DNA from: Tissierella simiarum
Lineage (GTDB): Bacteria; Bacillota; Clostridia; Tissierellales; Tissierellaceae
DNA: 64,000 nt
Reading direction: 5' to 3'
Assembly: GCF_018917865.1 (NCBI RefSeq)
Contig: NZ_JAHLPM010000018.1
Span: 1 to 64,000 of the forward strand
The notes beneath the pieces were generated by a model. That model was not told where the DNA came from, ran no database searches, and saw nothing but the letters and a program-made list of their open reading frames with translations. How positions within the stretch are numbered: the first letter of the stretch is position 1; each line of letters opens with the position of its first letter. The translations under genes and the position numbers were made by a program. This document shows positions 40,158-49,653 of this stretch, piece after piece.

Positions 40158-40189
40158 TTGTTGCAAGTGCAACAAGGTTGTGGTAAAAT
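40158..40189 (+). promoter_or_regulatory. marR promoter with overlapping palindromic operator
   Basis: Promoter TTGCAA (40161-40166), 17-bp spacer, TAAAAT (40184-40189) with extended TGG. A perfect inverted repeat TTGTTGCA-AG-TGCAACAA (40158-40175) covers the -35 box, and a half-site TTGCAACAA recurs at 40213-40221. This fits autorepression by the MarR protein encoded next. Confidence 0.65.
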
Positions 40190-40244
40190 TTATTTATAAA
40201 TTTTTATTGTATTTGCAACAAAATATATTTTAAAGGGGTTTATT

Positions 40245-40697
40245 ATGACAGAAATTCTTCGTGAGATAGGAATGATAGCAAGGGCATTAGATTCTATAAG
40301 TAATATAGAATTTAAAGAATATGACCTTACAAAAGGGCAGTATTTGTACCTTGTGAGAATATATGAAAATCCAGGAATAATTCAAGAAAAATTATCTGAT
40401 ATGATAAAAGTAGATAGAACAACAGTATCCCGTGCCTTAAAGAAATTGGAGGTTAATGGATTTATTGAAAAGAAGGCAGATAAGACTAATAAAAAAATCA
40501 ATAAACTTTTTCCAACAGAGAAGGGTGAAAATACTTATCATTTTATTAAAAGAGAACATGACTATTCCAATACTGTAGCATTAGAAGGATTTTCAGAAGA
40601 GGAAATGGAAATAATCTCTAACCTTCTTCAAAGAGTAAGAAAAAACATAGAAAAAGATTGGGATTTTGTGAAAAAAGGAAACAAAAGAAATTATTGA
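40245..40697 (+). CDS. MarR-family transcriptional regulator
   Basis: A 150-residue winged-helix regulator. The DNA-binding region has EKLSDMIKVDRTTVSRALKKLEVNGFIEK (recognition helix VDRTTVSRALKKL) and a charged beta wing. It probably binds the palindrome over its own promoter and so controls itself and the downstream GNAT, B3/4 and flavoprotein genes. Ligand unknown. Confidence 0.9.
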   Translation: MTEILREIGMIARALDSISNIEFKEYDLTKGQYLYLVRIYENPGIIQEKLSDMIKVDRTTVSRALKKLEVNGFIEKKADKTNKKINKLFPTEKGENTYHFIKREHDYSNTVALEGFSEEEMEIISNLLQRVRKNIEKDWDFVKKGNKRNY

Positions 40698-40722
40698 TTA
40701 TACAAAGGGGTGATTTAATTAA

Positions 40723-41241
<519 letters not shown>

Positions 41242-41281
41242 TTTAATGGAGTTACTATTTACTTTAAGGAGGTATATTTAA

Positions 41282-41989
41282 ATGACTAAATTTGTTGTTG
41301 AAGAGGACTTTTGGGGTTTATTTCCTAATGCAAGAATTGGTGTTGTTGTTTGCCATAACATAAATAACTTTATAATAGATGAGGATAAATATAAGGAAAT
41401 GATACTTATCTCAGAAAAACAGGCCTTAAAATATTTAAATAATGAAATATTCAGCAGTAATGAGGTTATAAAGGTATGGAGAGAGGCCTTTCAAAAATTT
41501 AAGACAAAGAAAGGAGCACGATCATCAATTGAAGCACTGCTAAAGCGAGTGCATAAGGGGAACCATTTAGGGACTATTAATCCTCTAGTTGATATTTACA
41601 ACTCTATTTCATTAAAATATGGATTGCCTTGTGGTGGGGAAGATATTGATACATTTGTTGGAAATATAAGATTAACTAAGGCAGTTGGAAATGAAAGTTT
41701 TGTTACATTAGGAGCAGAGGAAAATTCACCACCCTATGAAGGGGAAGTAATATATAAGGATGATGAAGGTGCAATTTGTAGATGCTGGAATTGGAGAGAA
41801 GCAGTGAGGACAATGCTTACTGAAAATACAAGAAATGCTTTTCTGTGCATTGAATTGGTTGATGAAAGTAGATTAGCAGAGTTTGAGAGTGCTTTAAAGG
41901 AATTGTCGGAAGCAGTACAAGATAATTTGGGTGGGATATGCGAAATTTCAATTTTAGATATTAACAATAAAGAAGTTTTAATAAGATAA
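41282..41989 (+). CDS. B3/B4 (tRNA-binding-fold) domain protein
   Basis: A 235-residue free-standing B3/4 domain like that of the PheRS beta subunit. Typical are the central NPLVDIYNSISLKYGLPCGGED and the C-terminal CRCWNWREAVRTMLTENTRNAFLCIE. Such solo domains occur widely in Firmicutes and may act in editing of mischarged tRNA or amino acids. GGAGGT precedes the ATG by 6 nt. Confidence 0.85.
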   Translation: MTKFVVEEDFWGLFPNARIGVVVCHNINNFIIDEDKYKEMILISEKQALKYLNNEIFSSNEVIKVWREAFQKFKTKKGARSSIEALLKRVHKGNHLGTINPLVDIYNSISLKYGLPCGGEDIDTFVGNIRLTKAVGNESFVTLGAEENSPPYEGEVIYKDDEGAICRCWNWREAVRTMLTENTRNAFLCIELVDESRLAEFESALKELSEAVQDNLGGICEISILDINNKEVLIR

Positions 41990-42132
41990 TTTTGAAAAAG
42001 AATTTTATTTAAGATTTTTATATCTATATATTAGCTTTTATTATAATACTAAATTATATTTACCAGAAATCTAAAAGGATTAGATTCGCCTTGTTTTAGG
42101 AAGGGACTATATTATAAAAAGGGGGAGGAACT

Positions 42133-42618
42133 ATGTTTAGAAAAATGAGAAGGAATAAACAGTTATTATCTATAGATGATATTGTAGCCGTAATGGAGAG
42201 ATGTACCAACGGTGTATTAGCATGTATGGGTGATAATGATTATCCTTATGCAGTTCCGCTTAGTTATGTTTACTTTGACAACAAGATTTACTTTCATTCA
42301 GCAAAAGTTGGTCATAAAGTAGATGCTATTATAAAAAATCCGAAGGTGTCTTTTTCAGTAATTGATGAAGATACAATCGTAAGTGGAGAGTACACGACCT
42401 ATTTTCGTAGTGTCATTGCATTTGGAAAAGCAAGAGTTGTTGAGGGCGATGAATGGGTCAAGGGTTTTGAAGCTTTGGTTGAAAAATATTCAGGAGATCA
42501 GCCCAAAAAAGCAAAACAAAAAGAAATAAGTGGATGTACACAGTCTCATGTTATTGCAATTGATATTGAGCATATAACTGGGAAGGAAGCTATTGAATAC
42601 ATCAGGGCAAAGCAGTAG
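42133..42618 (+). CDS. Pyridoxamine 5'-phosphate oxidase-like flavoprotein (NimA-like)
   Basis: A 161-residue FMN-binding split-barrel protein: GVLACMGDNDYPYAVPLSYVYFDNKIYFHSA and SFSVIDEDTIVSGEYTTYFRSV, resembling the NimA/5-nitroimidazole-reductase subgroup of the PNPOx-like family. Exact reaction unknown. It is the last gene before the mobile element. Strong ribosome binding site GGGGGAGG. Confidence 0.85.
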   Translation: MFRKMRRNKQLLSIDDIVAVMERCTNGVLACMGDNDYPYAVPLSYVYFDNKIYFHSAKVGHKVDAIIKNPKVSFSVIDEDTIVSGEYTTYFRSVIAFGKARVVEGDEWVKGFEALVEKYSGDQPKKAKQKEISGCTQSHVIAIDIEHITGKEAIEYIRAKQ

Positions 42619-42752
42619 AAGAATTTATATAATGGAAACCTTATCAATAGATTAGATATTATATTATTTTATAGATAAAGAACCATGTTCAACATAAAAA
42701 TCTTAGTTTATATATTTTATATAACTCCAAAACTTAATATAGAAATTCAAAG

Positions 42753-42814
42753 AGGCGAAGTCTTCGGTCAACTTATGATCGATAGGCTTCGCCCTTTTTT
42801 TATGCCTAAAAACA
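42753..42814 (+). terminator. Attenuator-like hairpin 1 at the left edge of the mobile element
   Basis: AGGCGAAG (42753-42760) pairs with CTTCGCC (42787-42793), followed by a 7-T run and, after two bases, the motif GCCTAAAAACA (42804-42814). The same arrangement recurs at 46904-46964. It lies in the 5' region of the gene at 42835, so it looks like an attenuator rather than an end-of-operon terminator. Confidence 0.65.
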
Positions 42815-42834
42815 GAAAGAAAGGATTGAGGACA

Positions 42835-43524
42835 ATGTCAAAATTATTTATGTATGGCACTTCATTGGAGGGGATAGAACAGCTAATGGTTATGGTGCCA
42901 AATTTTCAACCAAGGAGAAATGGCATAGTTATTAATAATTATTTTAATTGTGAGGGAGGTGTTAAGGATTGTAATTCCAGCTTAATTAATGTAAGTAATA
43001 GATGCAATGACTGTAAAAATATTCATTCTAGTTTCTTATCCGATGTGGATAAGGTCAGGTACAAAGGTTTAATAAATGAATCTTTTAGAAAAATAAGAAA
43101 TTATTCATTTAAAGATAGGCTGAGACATCTTACTGATAGCTTTAAAGGAGAAGTATTCTTAAATCCTATTCATAAAGAAAGATTCTATCGTGTAGTTTAC
43201 GAAGAAGATCTTGATATCTATGATATATCTCCAAGATATATTGCCGTCATATTTCTTCTTACTTCTGATGAGACTCTATGGAATCTACTAGAGCATACTG
43301 TAAAACCAAATGGATTTGATTTTAATAAGTGTAACCTTAAACAAATAAGTACAGGAGGATATGCCATATACCAAATGGCTAAAACTATTTGGACAGGAAA
43401 AGAAAGCATTGAGATTAATGAAATAGCCGATGTGGATTTAATTGATGATAAGGCTTTTAAGGCAATTATTAATGCTTCACTGATTACAAGATATGGTGCA
43501 GATATATTTTTAATTACAAAGTAG
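42835..43524 (+). CDS. Mobile-element protein of unknown function (229 aa)
   Basis: Not recognised with confidence; similar-looking proteins occur at the start of clostridial conjugative-element modules. Four cysteines in NYFNCEGGVKDCNSS and NRCNDCKNIH suggest a small metal site near residue 45-65; the rest is mixed and soluble (for example SPRYIAVIFLLTSDETLWNL). The ATG at 42835 is chosen because the transcript start region contains a hairpin up to 42801 and AAGGATTGAGG precedes it. First gene of the long + strand operon. Confidence 0.7.
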   Translation: MSKLFMYGTSLEGIEQLMVMVPNFQPRRNGIVINNYFNCEGGVKDCNSSLINVSNRCNDCKNIHSSFLSDVDKVRYKGLINESFRKIRNYSFKDRLRHLTDSFKGEVFLNPIHKERFYRVVYEEDLDIYDISPRYIAVIFLLTSDETLWNLLEHTVKPNGFDFNKCNLKQISTGGYAIYQMAKTIWTGKESIEINEIADVDLIDDKAFKAIINASLITRYGADIFLITK

Positions 43525-43540
43525 AATGGAGGGATAAGAC

Positions 43541-45208
43541 TTGAACATTACGATTAAAAAACTGAATAGAGAAAATGAAAAGACTAAAACCATATGGTTT
43601 CCTATTGAAGAAGAAAACTTAGATAAAATATGCAGTGAGCTTGGAATAGAAATGACTACAGAATCAAATTGCTATATTGAAAATAGTATGGATAGAAACT
43701 TTCTAAGGATACTGCATAATAAAAACTGTAATATAGATGAGCTAAACTATTTAATGAAAAGGCTAGATGGATTTAGTCAAAAGGAGATAGAAAGATTCTA
43801 TGCTGCATCCTTTGCAGAAAACCCTAAGACAATGACAGAATTAATAAATCTAAGTTTTAATCTGCATTGCTATAGTCTTGTATCTGAATTTGATAATCTA
43901 GAAGCTATAGGAAAAGACCTATATCTAACAGAGAGGCAAGCAGTATCAACAAAAGAATTAGATGAACTTGACGGTGAATCATATGCAATGGATGTAATAA
44001 AAAACAATCCTAGTTCTATAATCACACCTTATGGTGTTCTATATAAAAACAGTAATGAGCCAGAGCAAGTATATAATGGGGAGCAGTTCCCACCATATGA
44101 GTGGAAGGACACTATGGCGACAGTTGAATTAAAAGTAAAGGGCGGGAGTGAATTTATATATATACCTTGTTCTGATGTTGAAATTACTAAGGCACTGATG
44201 AGATTAGGAACACCTTACCTAGATGACTGCAAAGTTACTATCGATAGCTATAACATTCCTGACAGAATCTTAAATATTATCCCTGATGATCTAACATCAT
44301 TAAATAAAATAGATACTTTAAATAATCTAGCAGATAAACTAAAAGAAATGAGAAGTGATATAAGATATTTTGAAAGGCTTATGGACTATGTAAATCCACA
44401 AACTGTTGATGAAGTATTTTCTCTAGCAGACTCCATGTATGAATTTGAATTATTCGATGGAATAAAAGACATTGAAAGCTATGGAAGATATATGATATGT
44501 GAATCAGGGAATTTTGAATATGATCATAATTTAGAAGAATATATTGATTTTAAAAAATACGGTATAGAGAAATCAAATAATGAATTAGGTTCATTCTCAG
44601 ACAAGGGATATATTATCTATCACGGATATAATCAAAAGCTTGCCAGTTTATTGTTTGAAAATCTTGGCATAATGGTTCCAGAAGAAAGAGAATTAAAGAC
44701 ATTAAAATTATATATGCCCTTAACTATTACAACCTATGATATACAAAATGATTATGGTTACAGAGAAACCTTAGATGAACCAATGGAATTAGGAAATTTT
44801 GAAATAGTTGATTATATAGATGAGATCCTTGAAGCTATAGAAAGAGACACTCTTTCAGGAGAAGAACAAAGAGGCTTGATGAAATACTACGATGGACATG
44901 ACAGTGTTAATGGAAAGGTAGCTAAATATGAATTTTCTATTGAGATGGTAGATGCTGAATTAATGGGTGTAGCAATACTAGCACTAAATGATGATTTAAC
45001 ATCGTCAGAACTTGAGAAGATTAAGGGTGAAATAATCGATCAGGTTGCAGATGGCTGGGGGGAGTCTTTTGAGCAAAGAGAAATAAATACTGATATGGGA
45101 GATGTCTATATTAGCTTCTGGAATAGCAGTAAGAGCTGGTTTATTAAAACAGCTGAAGAAATGGAAATAAATCAAAATCAAATAATGGGAGGGATAAAAT
45201 TTGAATAA
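43541..45208 (+). CDS. Large ArdA-like antirestriction protein
   Basis: A 555-residue acidic protein with ArdA-like modules: residues about 60-150 (NIDELNYLMKRLDGFSQKEI) and about 270-365 (SYGRYMICESGNFEYDHNLEEYIDFKKYG) resemble the N- and C-terminal parts of the DNA-mimic ArdA. The last 130 residues are a further acidic domain. It probably shields incoming element DNA from type I restriction in the recipient. TTG start after GGAGGGATAAG. Followed by a DUF4314 gene overlapping 8 bp. Confidence 0.75.
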   Translation: MNITIKKLNRENEKTKTIWFPIEEENLDKICSELGIEMTTESNCYIENSMDRNFLRILHNKNCNIDELNYLMKRLDGFSQKEIERFYAASFAENPKTMTELINLSFNLHCYSLVSEFDNLEAIGKDLYLTERQAVSTKELDELDGESYAMDVIKNNPSSIITPYGVLYKNSNEPEQVYNGEQFPPYEWKDTMATVELKVKGGSEFIYIPCSDVEITKALMRLGTPYLDDCKVTIDSYNIPDRILNIIPDDLTSLNKIDTLNNLADKLKEMRSDIRYFERLMDYVNPQTVDEVFSLADSMYEFELFDGIKDIESYGRYMICESGNFEYDHNLEEYIDFKKYGIEKSNNELGSFSDKGYIIYHGYNQKLASLLFENLGIMVPEERELKTLKLYMPLTITTYDIQNDYGYRETLDEPMELGNFEIVDYIDEILEAIERDTLSGEEQRGLMKYYDGHDSVNGKVAKYEFSIEMVDAELMGVAILALNDDLTSSELEKIKGEIIDQVADGWGESFEQREINTDMGDVYISFWNSSKSWFIKTAEEMEINQNQIMGGIKFE

Positions 45209-45494
45209 CAGAAATCAAGTGGAGAGAATCAAAAAGATGTATCCTGCAGGAACAAGAATAGAATTACTTTCAACCATGGATGATCAGCAGGGAGTTGAGA
45301 AAGGCATTAAAGGAACAGTGACTTTTGTAGATGATATTGGAACTGTACACATGAAATGGGATAATGGAAGAGGCCTTGGTCTTATTCCCGGAGAAGATAA
45401 TTTTAAAGTGTTATCCCATCCCCAAGAAGAAATCAAAGAATCAGAGGAACATTCCAAAGAACAGTCGCAAGGTATGGGAGGTATAAGTTTATGA
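45201..45494 (+). CDS. DUF4314-type small protein
   Basis: A 97-residue protein whose first 70 residues match the DUF4314 pattern: YPAGTRIELLSTMDDQQGVEKG, GTVTFVDDIGTVHMKWDNG and GLIPGEDNFKV. It looks like a small beta-barrel domain; a charged tail follows. Common in conjugative elements; function unknown. TTG start overlaps the preceding gene. Confidence 0.8.
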   Translation: MNNRNQVERIKKMYPAGTRIELLSTMDDQQGVEKGIKGTVTFVDDIGTVHMKWDNGRGLGLIPGEDNFKVLSHPQEEIKESEEHSKEQSQGMGGISL

Positions 45495-46510
45495 GAGATT
45501 TAAATTATATGTGGAGAAGACTTGAGGGAACAGAAGAAGAAAAAGCATATCTGGATAAGCGATTTAATGAAATGTCAGTTAAAGAACAATATGTTTTAGA
45601 AGGTGCCATTCAAATTATAGGGATATATACTGCAGCAGATATGATTAATATTACAGAGCAATTAAGCAGTTTTGATTTTTATTATAAAGCAATTGATGAA
45701 AAATTCCTTGGAGAATATGTGGCTAAACATAAGGAAGATGCATCTGATGAGGTGCTTTCATTTATAAATACAGAAAAACTTGGCACAGAATATCACGAAG
45801 ACTTTGAAGGTGCATTTACAGACAAGGGATATACTATTGAAAGAAACACTATCAAACAAATTTATGACGGTTCAAACTTAGATAAGCTGATAGGGGATGA
45901 TTGGACTATAAAAATTAAAGTTGGAAGTAAAAGGTACCCAGAAGGCTTATGGATAAACCTGCCTGACTATGGATCTTTTAGTTTAGAACCTCATGAGCTG
46001 GATATTGCATTAGATGTACTTGGTATAGATAAATGGGATGAAGGCTATTTATTAGATGCAAAGTGTGTATTCCCAAATATTACAGAATTAAAAAATCAGT
46101 ATGACTCCATAGAAGAATTAGCTGATAATGGCAATAATTTAGGATATGCTTGTGATGAACAAGATCAAGGGAGGGATTTTTTTATGGAGAATTTAGAATC
46201 AGCCATGGAAATTGAAGGTTGTACAAGACTTGATTTTGCCCTTGATATTTCCCAAAATCTAGCTTGCTATGACTTTGTACCAAAAGGAGCTAATTTTGAA
46301 AAGTATGGGAGAATTATGGCAGAGAAACATGGAGTCGTAAAACCAGATTCAATACTGGGAGAAAACTTTGACTATGAAAAATATGCCAAGGTAACTATAG
46401 AAAAAGAAGAGCTGGAGCCTTGCAAACATGGTTATATTAAAAGAAATGAAGAGAAGTTCTATTATGAATTCAGCAAAGAACCAGCTAATATGGAAATATC
46501 CATGGAATAA
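45491..46510 (+). CDS. Second ArdA-like antirestriction protein
   Basis: A 339-residue acidic protein. Order of ArdA-like features differs from the first: an N-terminal block ending FINTEKLGTEYHEDFEGAFTDKGYTIE, then YPEGLWINLPDYGSFSLEPHELDIALDVLG and CYDFVPKGANFEKYGRIMAEKHG. Overlaps the DUF4314 gene by 4 bp. A role as a DNA mimic is inferred from composition and similarity. Confidence 0.7.
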   Translation: MRDLNYMWRRLEGTEEEKAYLDKRFNEMSVKEQYVLEGAIQIIGIYTAADMINITEQLSSFDFYYKAIDEKFLGEYVAKHKEDASDEVLSFINTEKLGTEYHEDFEGAFTDKGYTIERNTIKQIYDGSNLDKLIGDDWTIKIKVGSKRYPEGLWINLPDYGSFSLEPHELDIALDVLGIDKWDEGYLLDAKCVFPNITELKNQYDSIEELADNGNNLGYACDEQDQGRDFFMENLESAMEIEGCTRLDFALDISQNLACYDFVPKGANFEKYGRIMAEKHGVVKPDSILGENFDYEKYAKVTIEKEELEPCKHGYIKRNEEKFYYEFSKEPANMEISME

Positions 46511-46575
46511 CGAATTTCCTAATAGATATATTAAGTAACTTGTGATATATTGTGGTGCTTGAGGGAGGTGGCACC

Positions 46576-46863
46576 ATGGAAGATATGATGGAGATACTTA
46601 ACAATGCAGTAACTGAAAGACTGGAAATAGCATATTTTAAATTGATTAAGGAAAATGAGGAAGTAAAGCAAGGAGTTGAAGCAGTAAAGGAATTAAGTAT
46701 AAAGCTATATGAAAATACTGATATTCCAAAGGAAGTAAGGAGACAGATTGAAGATTATAAAGACATATCCGACTTTATAGAAAGGGAGATGCAAAAATTC
46801 ATTTATGTGGAAGGAATAAAAGATGGCATTAAGCTGTTAAGAGAACTTGGTGTACTAAGGTAG
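46576..46863 (+). CDS. Small helical mobile-element protein (DUF6809-like)
   Basis: A 95-residue all-helical protein (EDMMEILNNAVTERLEIAYF ... DGIKLLRELGVLR), like short proteins of clostridial conjugative elements. GGGAGGTGG stands upstream of the ATG. A terminator follows at once. Function unknown. Confidence 0.65.
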   Translation: MEDMMEILNNAVTERLEIAYFKLIKENEEVKQGVEAVKELSIKLYENTDIPKEVRRQIEDYKDISDFIEREMQKFIYVEGIKDGIKLLRELGVLR

Positions 46864-46887
46864 CGCGGAAGATATCCGTGTTTTTTT
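46864..46887 (+). terminator. Internal terminator
   Basis: CGCGGA and TCCGTG with a 5-nt loop, followed by seven T, directly after the stop codon of the 95-residue protein. Confidence 0.6.
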
Positions 46888-46903
46888 ATACCCCAAAATA
46901 GAG

Positions 46904-46964
46904 AGGCCGATTGTTAGCTGTAAATTACAGCATAGCAGTCGGCCTTTTTTGTTGCCTAAAAACA
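46904..46964 (+). terminator. Attenuator-like hairpin 2
   Basis: AGGCCGA (46904-46910) pairs with TCGGCCT (46939-46945), followed by a T-run and GCCTAAAAACA (46954-46964), the same motif as at 42804-42814. It lies before the helix-turn-helix gene at 47010. Confidence 0.65.
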
Positions 46965-47009
46965 ATCATATCTACAGATGTTGTGGTATCTAGAAAAGGA
47001 GGCGGGGAG

Positions 47010-47348
47010 GTGGAACATGATTTTTTAATCTATATAAAAGAGTATCATACCGGAAAACAAAAGGCTGTATCCAGTGCATATCTTCAAGATAGATTCTGCA
47101 TCAGTTCAAGAACTGTAAGGATGCTGGTAAATCAGTTAAGGAATGATGGCAACCCCATATGTAGTGGTGACAATGGTTACTATTATGCAGCTGATAGAGA
47201 GGAACTTATTGCAAGCATCAGACAGATGTCAAGCCGAATTAGAGAGATATCGAAAGCAAGAAGAGGGCTTGTCAAAGCATTGGAACATTTCCCAGATGAT
47301 AACGGACAGCTGAGATTGGATCTTGATAATGAAGCAGAAAAGAGGTGA
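47010..47348 (+). CDS. Helix-turn-helix protein
   Basis: A 112-residue protein from a GTG start 7 nt after AAAGGAGG. Residues about 18-50 (AVSSAYLQDRFCISSRTVRMLVNQLR) form a winged-helix-type HTH, followed by GNPICSGDNGYYYAAD (wing) and a helical tail. May regulate the element or assist replication. Neighbour: the DNA methylase gene, 18 bp on. Confidence 0.75.
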   Translation: MEHDFLIYIKEYHTGKQKAVSSAYLQDRFCISSRTVRMLVNQLRNDGNPICSGDNGYYYAADREELIASIRQMSSRIREISKARRGLVKALEHFPDDNGQLRLDLDNEAEKR

Positions 47349-47366
47349 TGAAATATTAATAGTTTT

Positions 47367-48194
47367 ATGAGTTGGATAGGTGGGAAAAAGGCTCTAAGAG
47401 AATTAATAGTGTCTGTATTTCCCCTTTATTATGAAAGATATATAGAAGTGTTCGGAGGTGGAGGATGGGTACTTTTTCATAAACCACCTGGTAATGATTT
47501 TGAAGTATATAACGATTTTAATGGACTTTTGACTAATCTCTATCGATGTGTAAGGGAAAGGCCAGATGAGTTAATTGAGGCACTGCATTTTGTACTAAAT
47601 TCTAGGGAGGATTTTGACATAGTAAAGGATGCACTCGCAAGGGATAGCATAGAAAGTGATGTAATAAAAGCAGCATACTTTTATCAACTTATTCGATATA
47701 GCTATGCATCAGGACTTACCAGTTTTGGGAGCCAGCCCCATGATATGTGGAGCAACTTCCCCTTAATCGAGCAAGCACATAGGAGACTTAGCAAAGTAGT
47801 TATTGAAAATAAGGATTTTGAAAAGCTGATAAGGCAATATGATCGCCCTGTCAGCTTTTTCTATTTAGACCCCCCATATTATGAAACAGAAAAATATTAT
47901 AAAAATGTAGGAGAAGGTGGATTCCAAGAAAAGGATCATATCAGACTAAAGGATACTTTAATGAATATCGAGGGAAAGTTCTTACTTTCCTATAATGATT
48001 GTGACTTTATAAGAGAAATATACGATGCACCTAATATTCAGATTGAAAGCTTTACCCGTATTAACAATATTAAACAGCGTTATGATAACGGGGCTCAATT
48101 CCCAGAAATACTGGTGGCAAATTATGATATGCAGGAAAGGAAGGAAAATAATCCTTCACAAATAAACTTATTTGAAATAGAAAATGGACTTTAA
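47367..48194 (+). CDS. D12-class DNA adenine N6-methyltransferase
   Basis: A 275-residue Dam-type methylase. SAM-binding motif VFGGGGWVLFHKP and catalytic DPPYYET are clear; the N-terminal SWIGGKKALRELI is typical of the family. The true start may be a rare ATT at 47355 (giving M-N-S-F-M-S), closer to AGAGGTGAT; ATG 47367 is given. It would methylate adenines in element DNA, complementing the ArdA-like proteins against restriction. Confidence 0.9.
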   Translation: MSWIGGKKALRELIVSVFPLYYERYIEVFGGGGWVLFHKPPGNDFEVYNDFNGLLTNLYRCVRERPDELIEALHFVLNSREDFDIVKDALARDSIESDVIKAAYFYQLIRYSYASGLTSFGSQPHDMWSNFPLIEQAHRRLSKVVIENKDFEKLIRQYDRPVSFFYLDPPYYETEKYYKNVGEGGFQEKDHIRLKDTLMNIEGKFLLSYNDCDFIREIYDAPNIQIESFTRINNIKQRYDNGAQFPEILVANYDMQERKENNPSQINLFEIENGL

Positions 48195-48212
48195 AATAAG
48201 GAGGAAATTTAT

Positions 48213-48698
48213 ATGAAAAAGATTCAGGAAAATATTAATTTATCCGTGGAAGAAATGAAGGATTTAGAAGCTATGGATTGCGATGAGATTGAGATAACAA
48301 CTTTAGAGAATGTTGTTGTTGCTATGAAGAGAACTATGAATGCAATGGAGCTTATAAGGGCAGCTGAAGGACTTAAGAACTTATCAGAAGAACTAATAGT
48401 CCATCTTGCAAGTGTTTGCGGCAGATGTGATGATTGCTCTTATTGCGAAAGATTTGAAGAATATGATGAGATTGTTGTACCTGATTATCTCTTAGAAGAA
48501 GCAGGAATCCCAATAGATGCAAAGCTTTGTGCATATACAGAAGAAGATAGCGGAAAAGTTGTAGTTGTAGAAGCAGATTATGACTATGATATAGCTGATG
48601 TACCACAGTTTGTAATTGATATTTTTGAAATATCAGGAATTTGTATTAGGGAATTAGAAGAAAGATTGATGATGGATGACATTGTCTATGGAGAGTAA
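48213..48698 (+). CDS. Unknown acidic protein with a four-cysteine motif
   Basis: A 161-residue acidic protein. CGRCDDCSYC near residue 70-80 could bind zinc or iron, and VVPDYLLEEAGIPIDAKL resembles an AbrB-type swapped-hairpin strand. Precedes the YodL-like gene and follows the methylase by 18 bp. A regulatory role is possible but not shown. Confidence 0.6.
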   Translation: MKKIQENINLSVEEMKDLEAMDCDEIEITTLENVVVAMKRTMNAMELIRAAEGLKNLSEELIVHLASVCGRCDDCSYCERFEEYDEIVVPDYLLEEAGIPIDAKLCAYTEEDSGKVVVVEADYDYDIADVPQFVIDIFEISGICIRELEERLMMDDIVYGE

Positions 48699-48822
48699 AT
48701 ATATCTCCATAGAGCTACCAAAAGCTTATAGGAGGGGTGATAAGAACTAAAAAATTACTAAGGAAAGGGGCAGAGAGCAAGGTTATAAGTAATAAGTAGC
48801 AGAGAAAGACAGGAGGTGGAAT

Positions 48823-49380
48823 ATGAGTAGTATTAAGCTTAAGAATGATTGTATTTTCTACTATGGAAATCCTGCAGGCTATGTGGAAAAAGATATTGCA
48901 ACAGTAGACTCTATGTTTCAAAATGATGAATTAGAAAATTGGATTCATCAGAGAGAACTCACTGCTATATGGACAGATGGGGTATTTGAAAAGCTGTCAA
49001 AAGGTGAAAAAATGCTTGGACATAATGGAATGGAAACACCCCTTAAAGTTTGCCGTATATGGCAGCTAAAATCCAATGTGGACCCAAGATATAAATTTAT
49101 AGGATATGAGGAACTTAAGGAGAATCTTGGTGAACCGGATAAAGAAAATTATGAGATCGTCTATGATGGAGAAATTGAAACCAATAATTTAGAAGTGATC
49201 TATATGAAGTTTAATCTAGATCATCCTCACGGATTCACAGGTCATTCTCTATCAATATCTGATGTAATAGAGCTTTATGATAGTACAAGCAGTGAATTTT
49301 ACTATGTAGATCGATTTGGTTTTAAAGAAATTGATTTTGAGCCGCAGGATCAAAGAAAAGACATGAATATGAGTATGTAA
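48823..49380 (+). CDS. YodL-domain-like protein
   Basis: A 185-residue soluble protein. The C-terminal HPHGFTGHSLSISDVIELYD followed by FYYVDRFGFKEI is the signature of YodL-type domains found in conjugative elements. Function unknown. Good ribosome binding site AGGAGGTGG. Confidence 0.7.
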   Translation: MSSIKLKNDCIFYYGNPAGYVEKDIATVDSMFQNDELENWIHQRELTAIWTDGVFEKLSKGEKMLGHNGMETPLKVCRIWQLKSNVDPRYKFIGYEELKENLGEPDKENYEIVYDGEIETNNLEVIYMKFNLDHPHGFTGHSLSISDVIELYDSTSSEFYYVDRFGFKEIDFEPQDQRKDMNMSM

Positions 49381-49405
49381 AATAAAAATAATGGAGGAAA
49401 ACAGA

Positions 49406-49636
49406 ATGAAATATATATTAAGAAAAGCAAATGAATTTATGACAGGAAAGGCTGCTGCAGTAAAAACAGCAGTAAGTAATAATAAAGGAGAAGGCTATAT
49501 TGACACAGCTGTAAAAATTCTTATTGCTGTAGTTTTAGGGGCATTACTTTTAGCAGGGCTATATTTATTATTTGGAGATGTGGTTATGCCAACTTTAAAT
49601 GAGAGAATTAGAGAAATGTTTAACTATGCAGGTTAA
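49406..49636 (+). CDS. Small Flp-pilin-like protein, copy 1 (DUF6133-like)
   Basis: A 76-residue protein with a basic N-terminus, NNKGEGYIDTAVKIL and one 20-residue hydrophobic helix (VLGALLLAGLYLLF), then a short polar tail. The layout is that of Flp prepilins, which are cut after Gly by a TadV-type peptidase. The ATG at 49406 has GGAGG 8 nt upstream. A near copy is at 53433 on the other side of the surface-protein gene. Role as major pilin is inferred. Confidence 0.65.
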   Translation: MKYILRKANEFMTGKAAAVKTAVSNNKGEGYIDTAVKILIAVVLGALLLAGLYLLFGDVVMPTLNERIREMFNYAG

Positions 49637-49653
49637 AAGGAGGAAATGTAATA

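Noticed and set aside
42619-42752. A left attachment site of the mobile element
   Set aside because: No tRNA gene or integrase is seen here and a direct repeat cannot be tested because the right end is outside the window.
48737-48798. A 20-codon frame starting GTG between the cysteine-motif gene and the YodL-like gene
   Set aside because: The ribosome binding site is almost on top of the start codon and the product resembles nothing.
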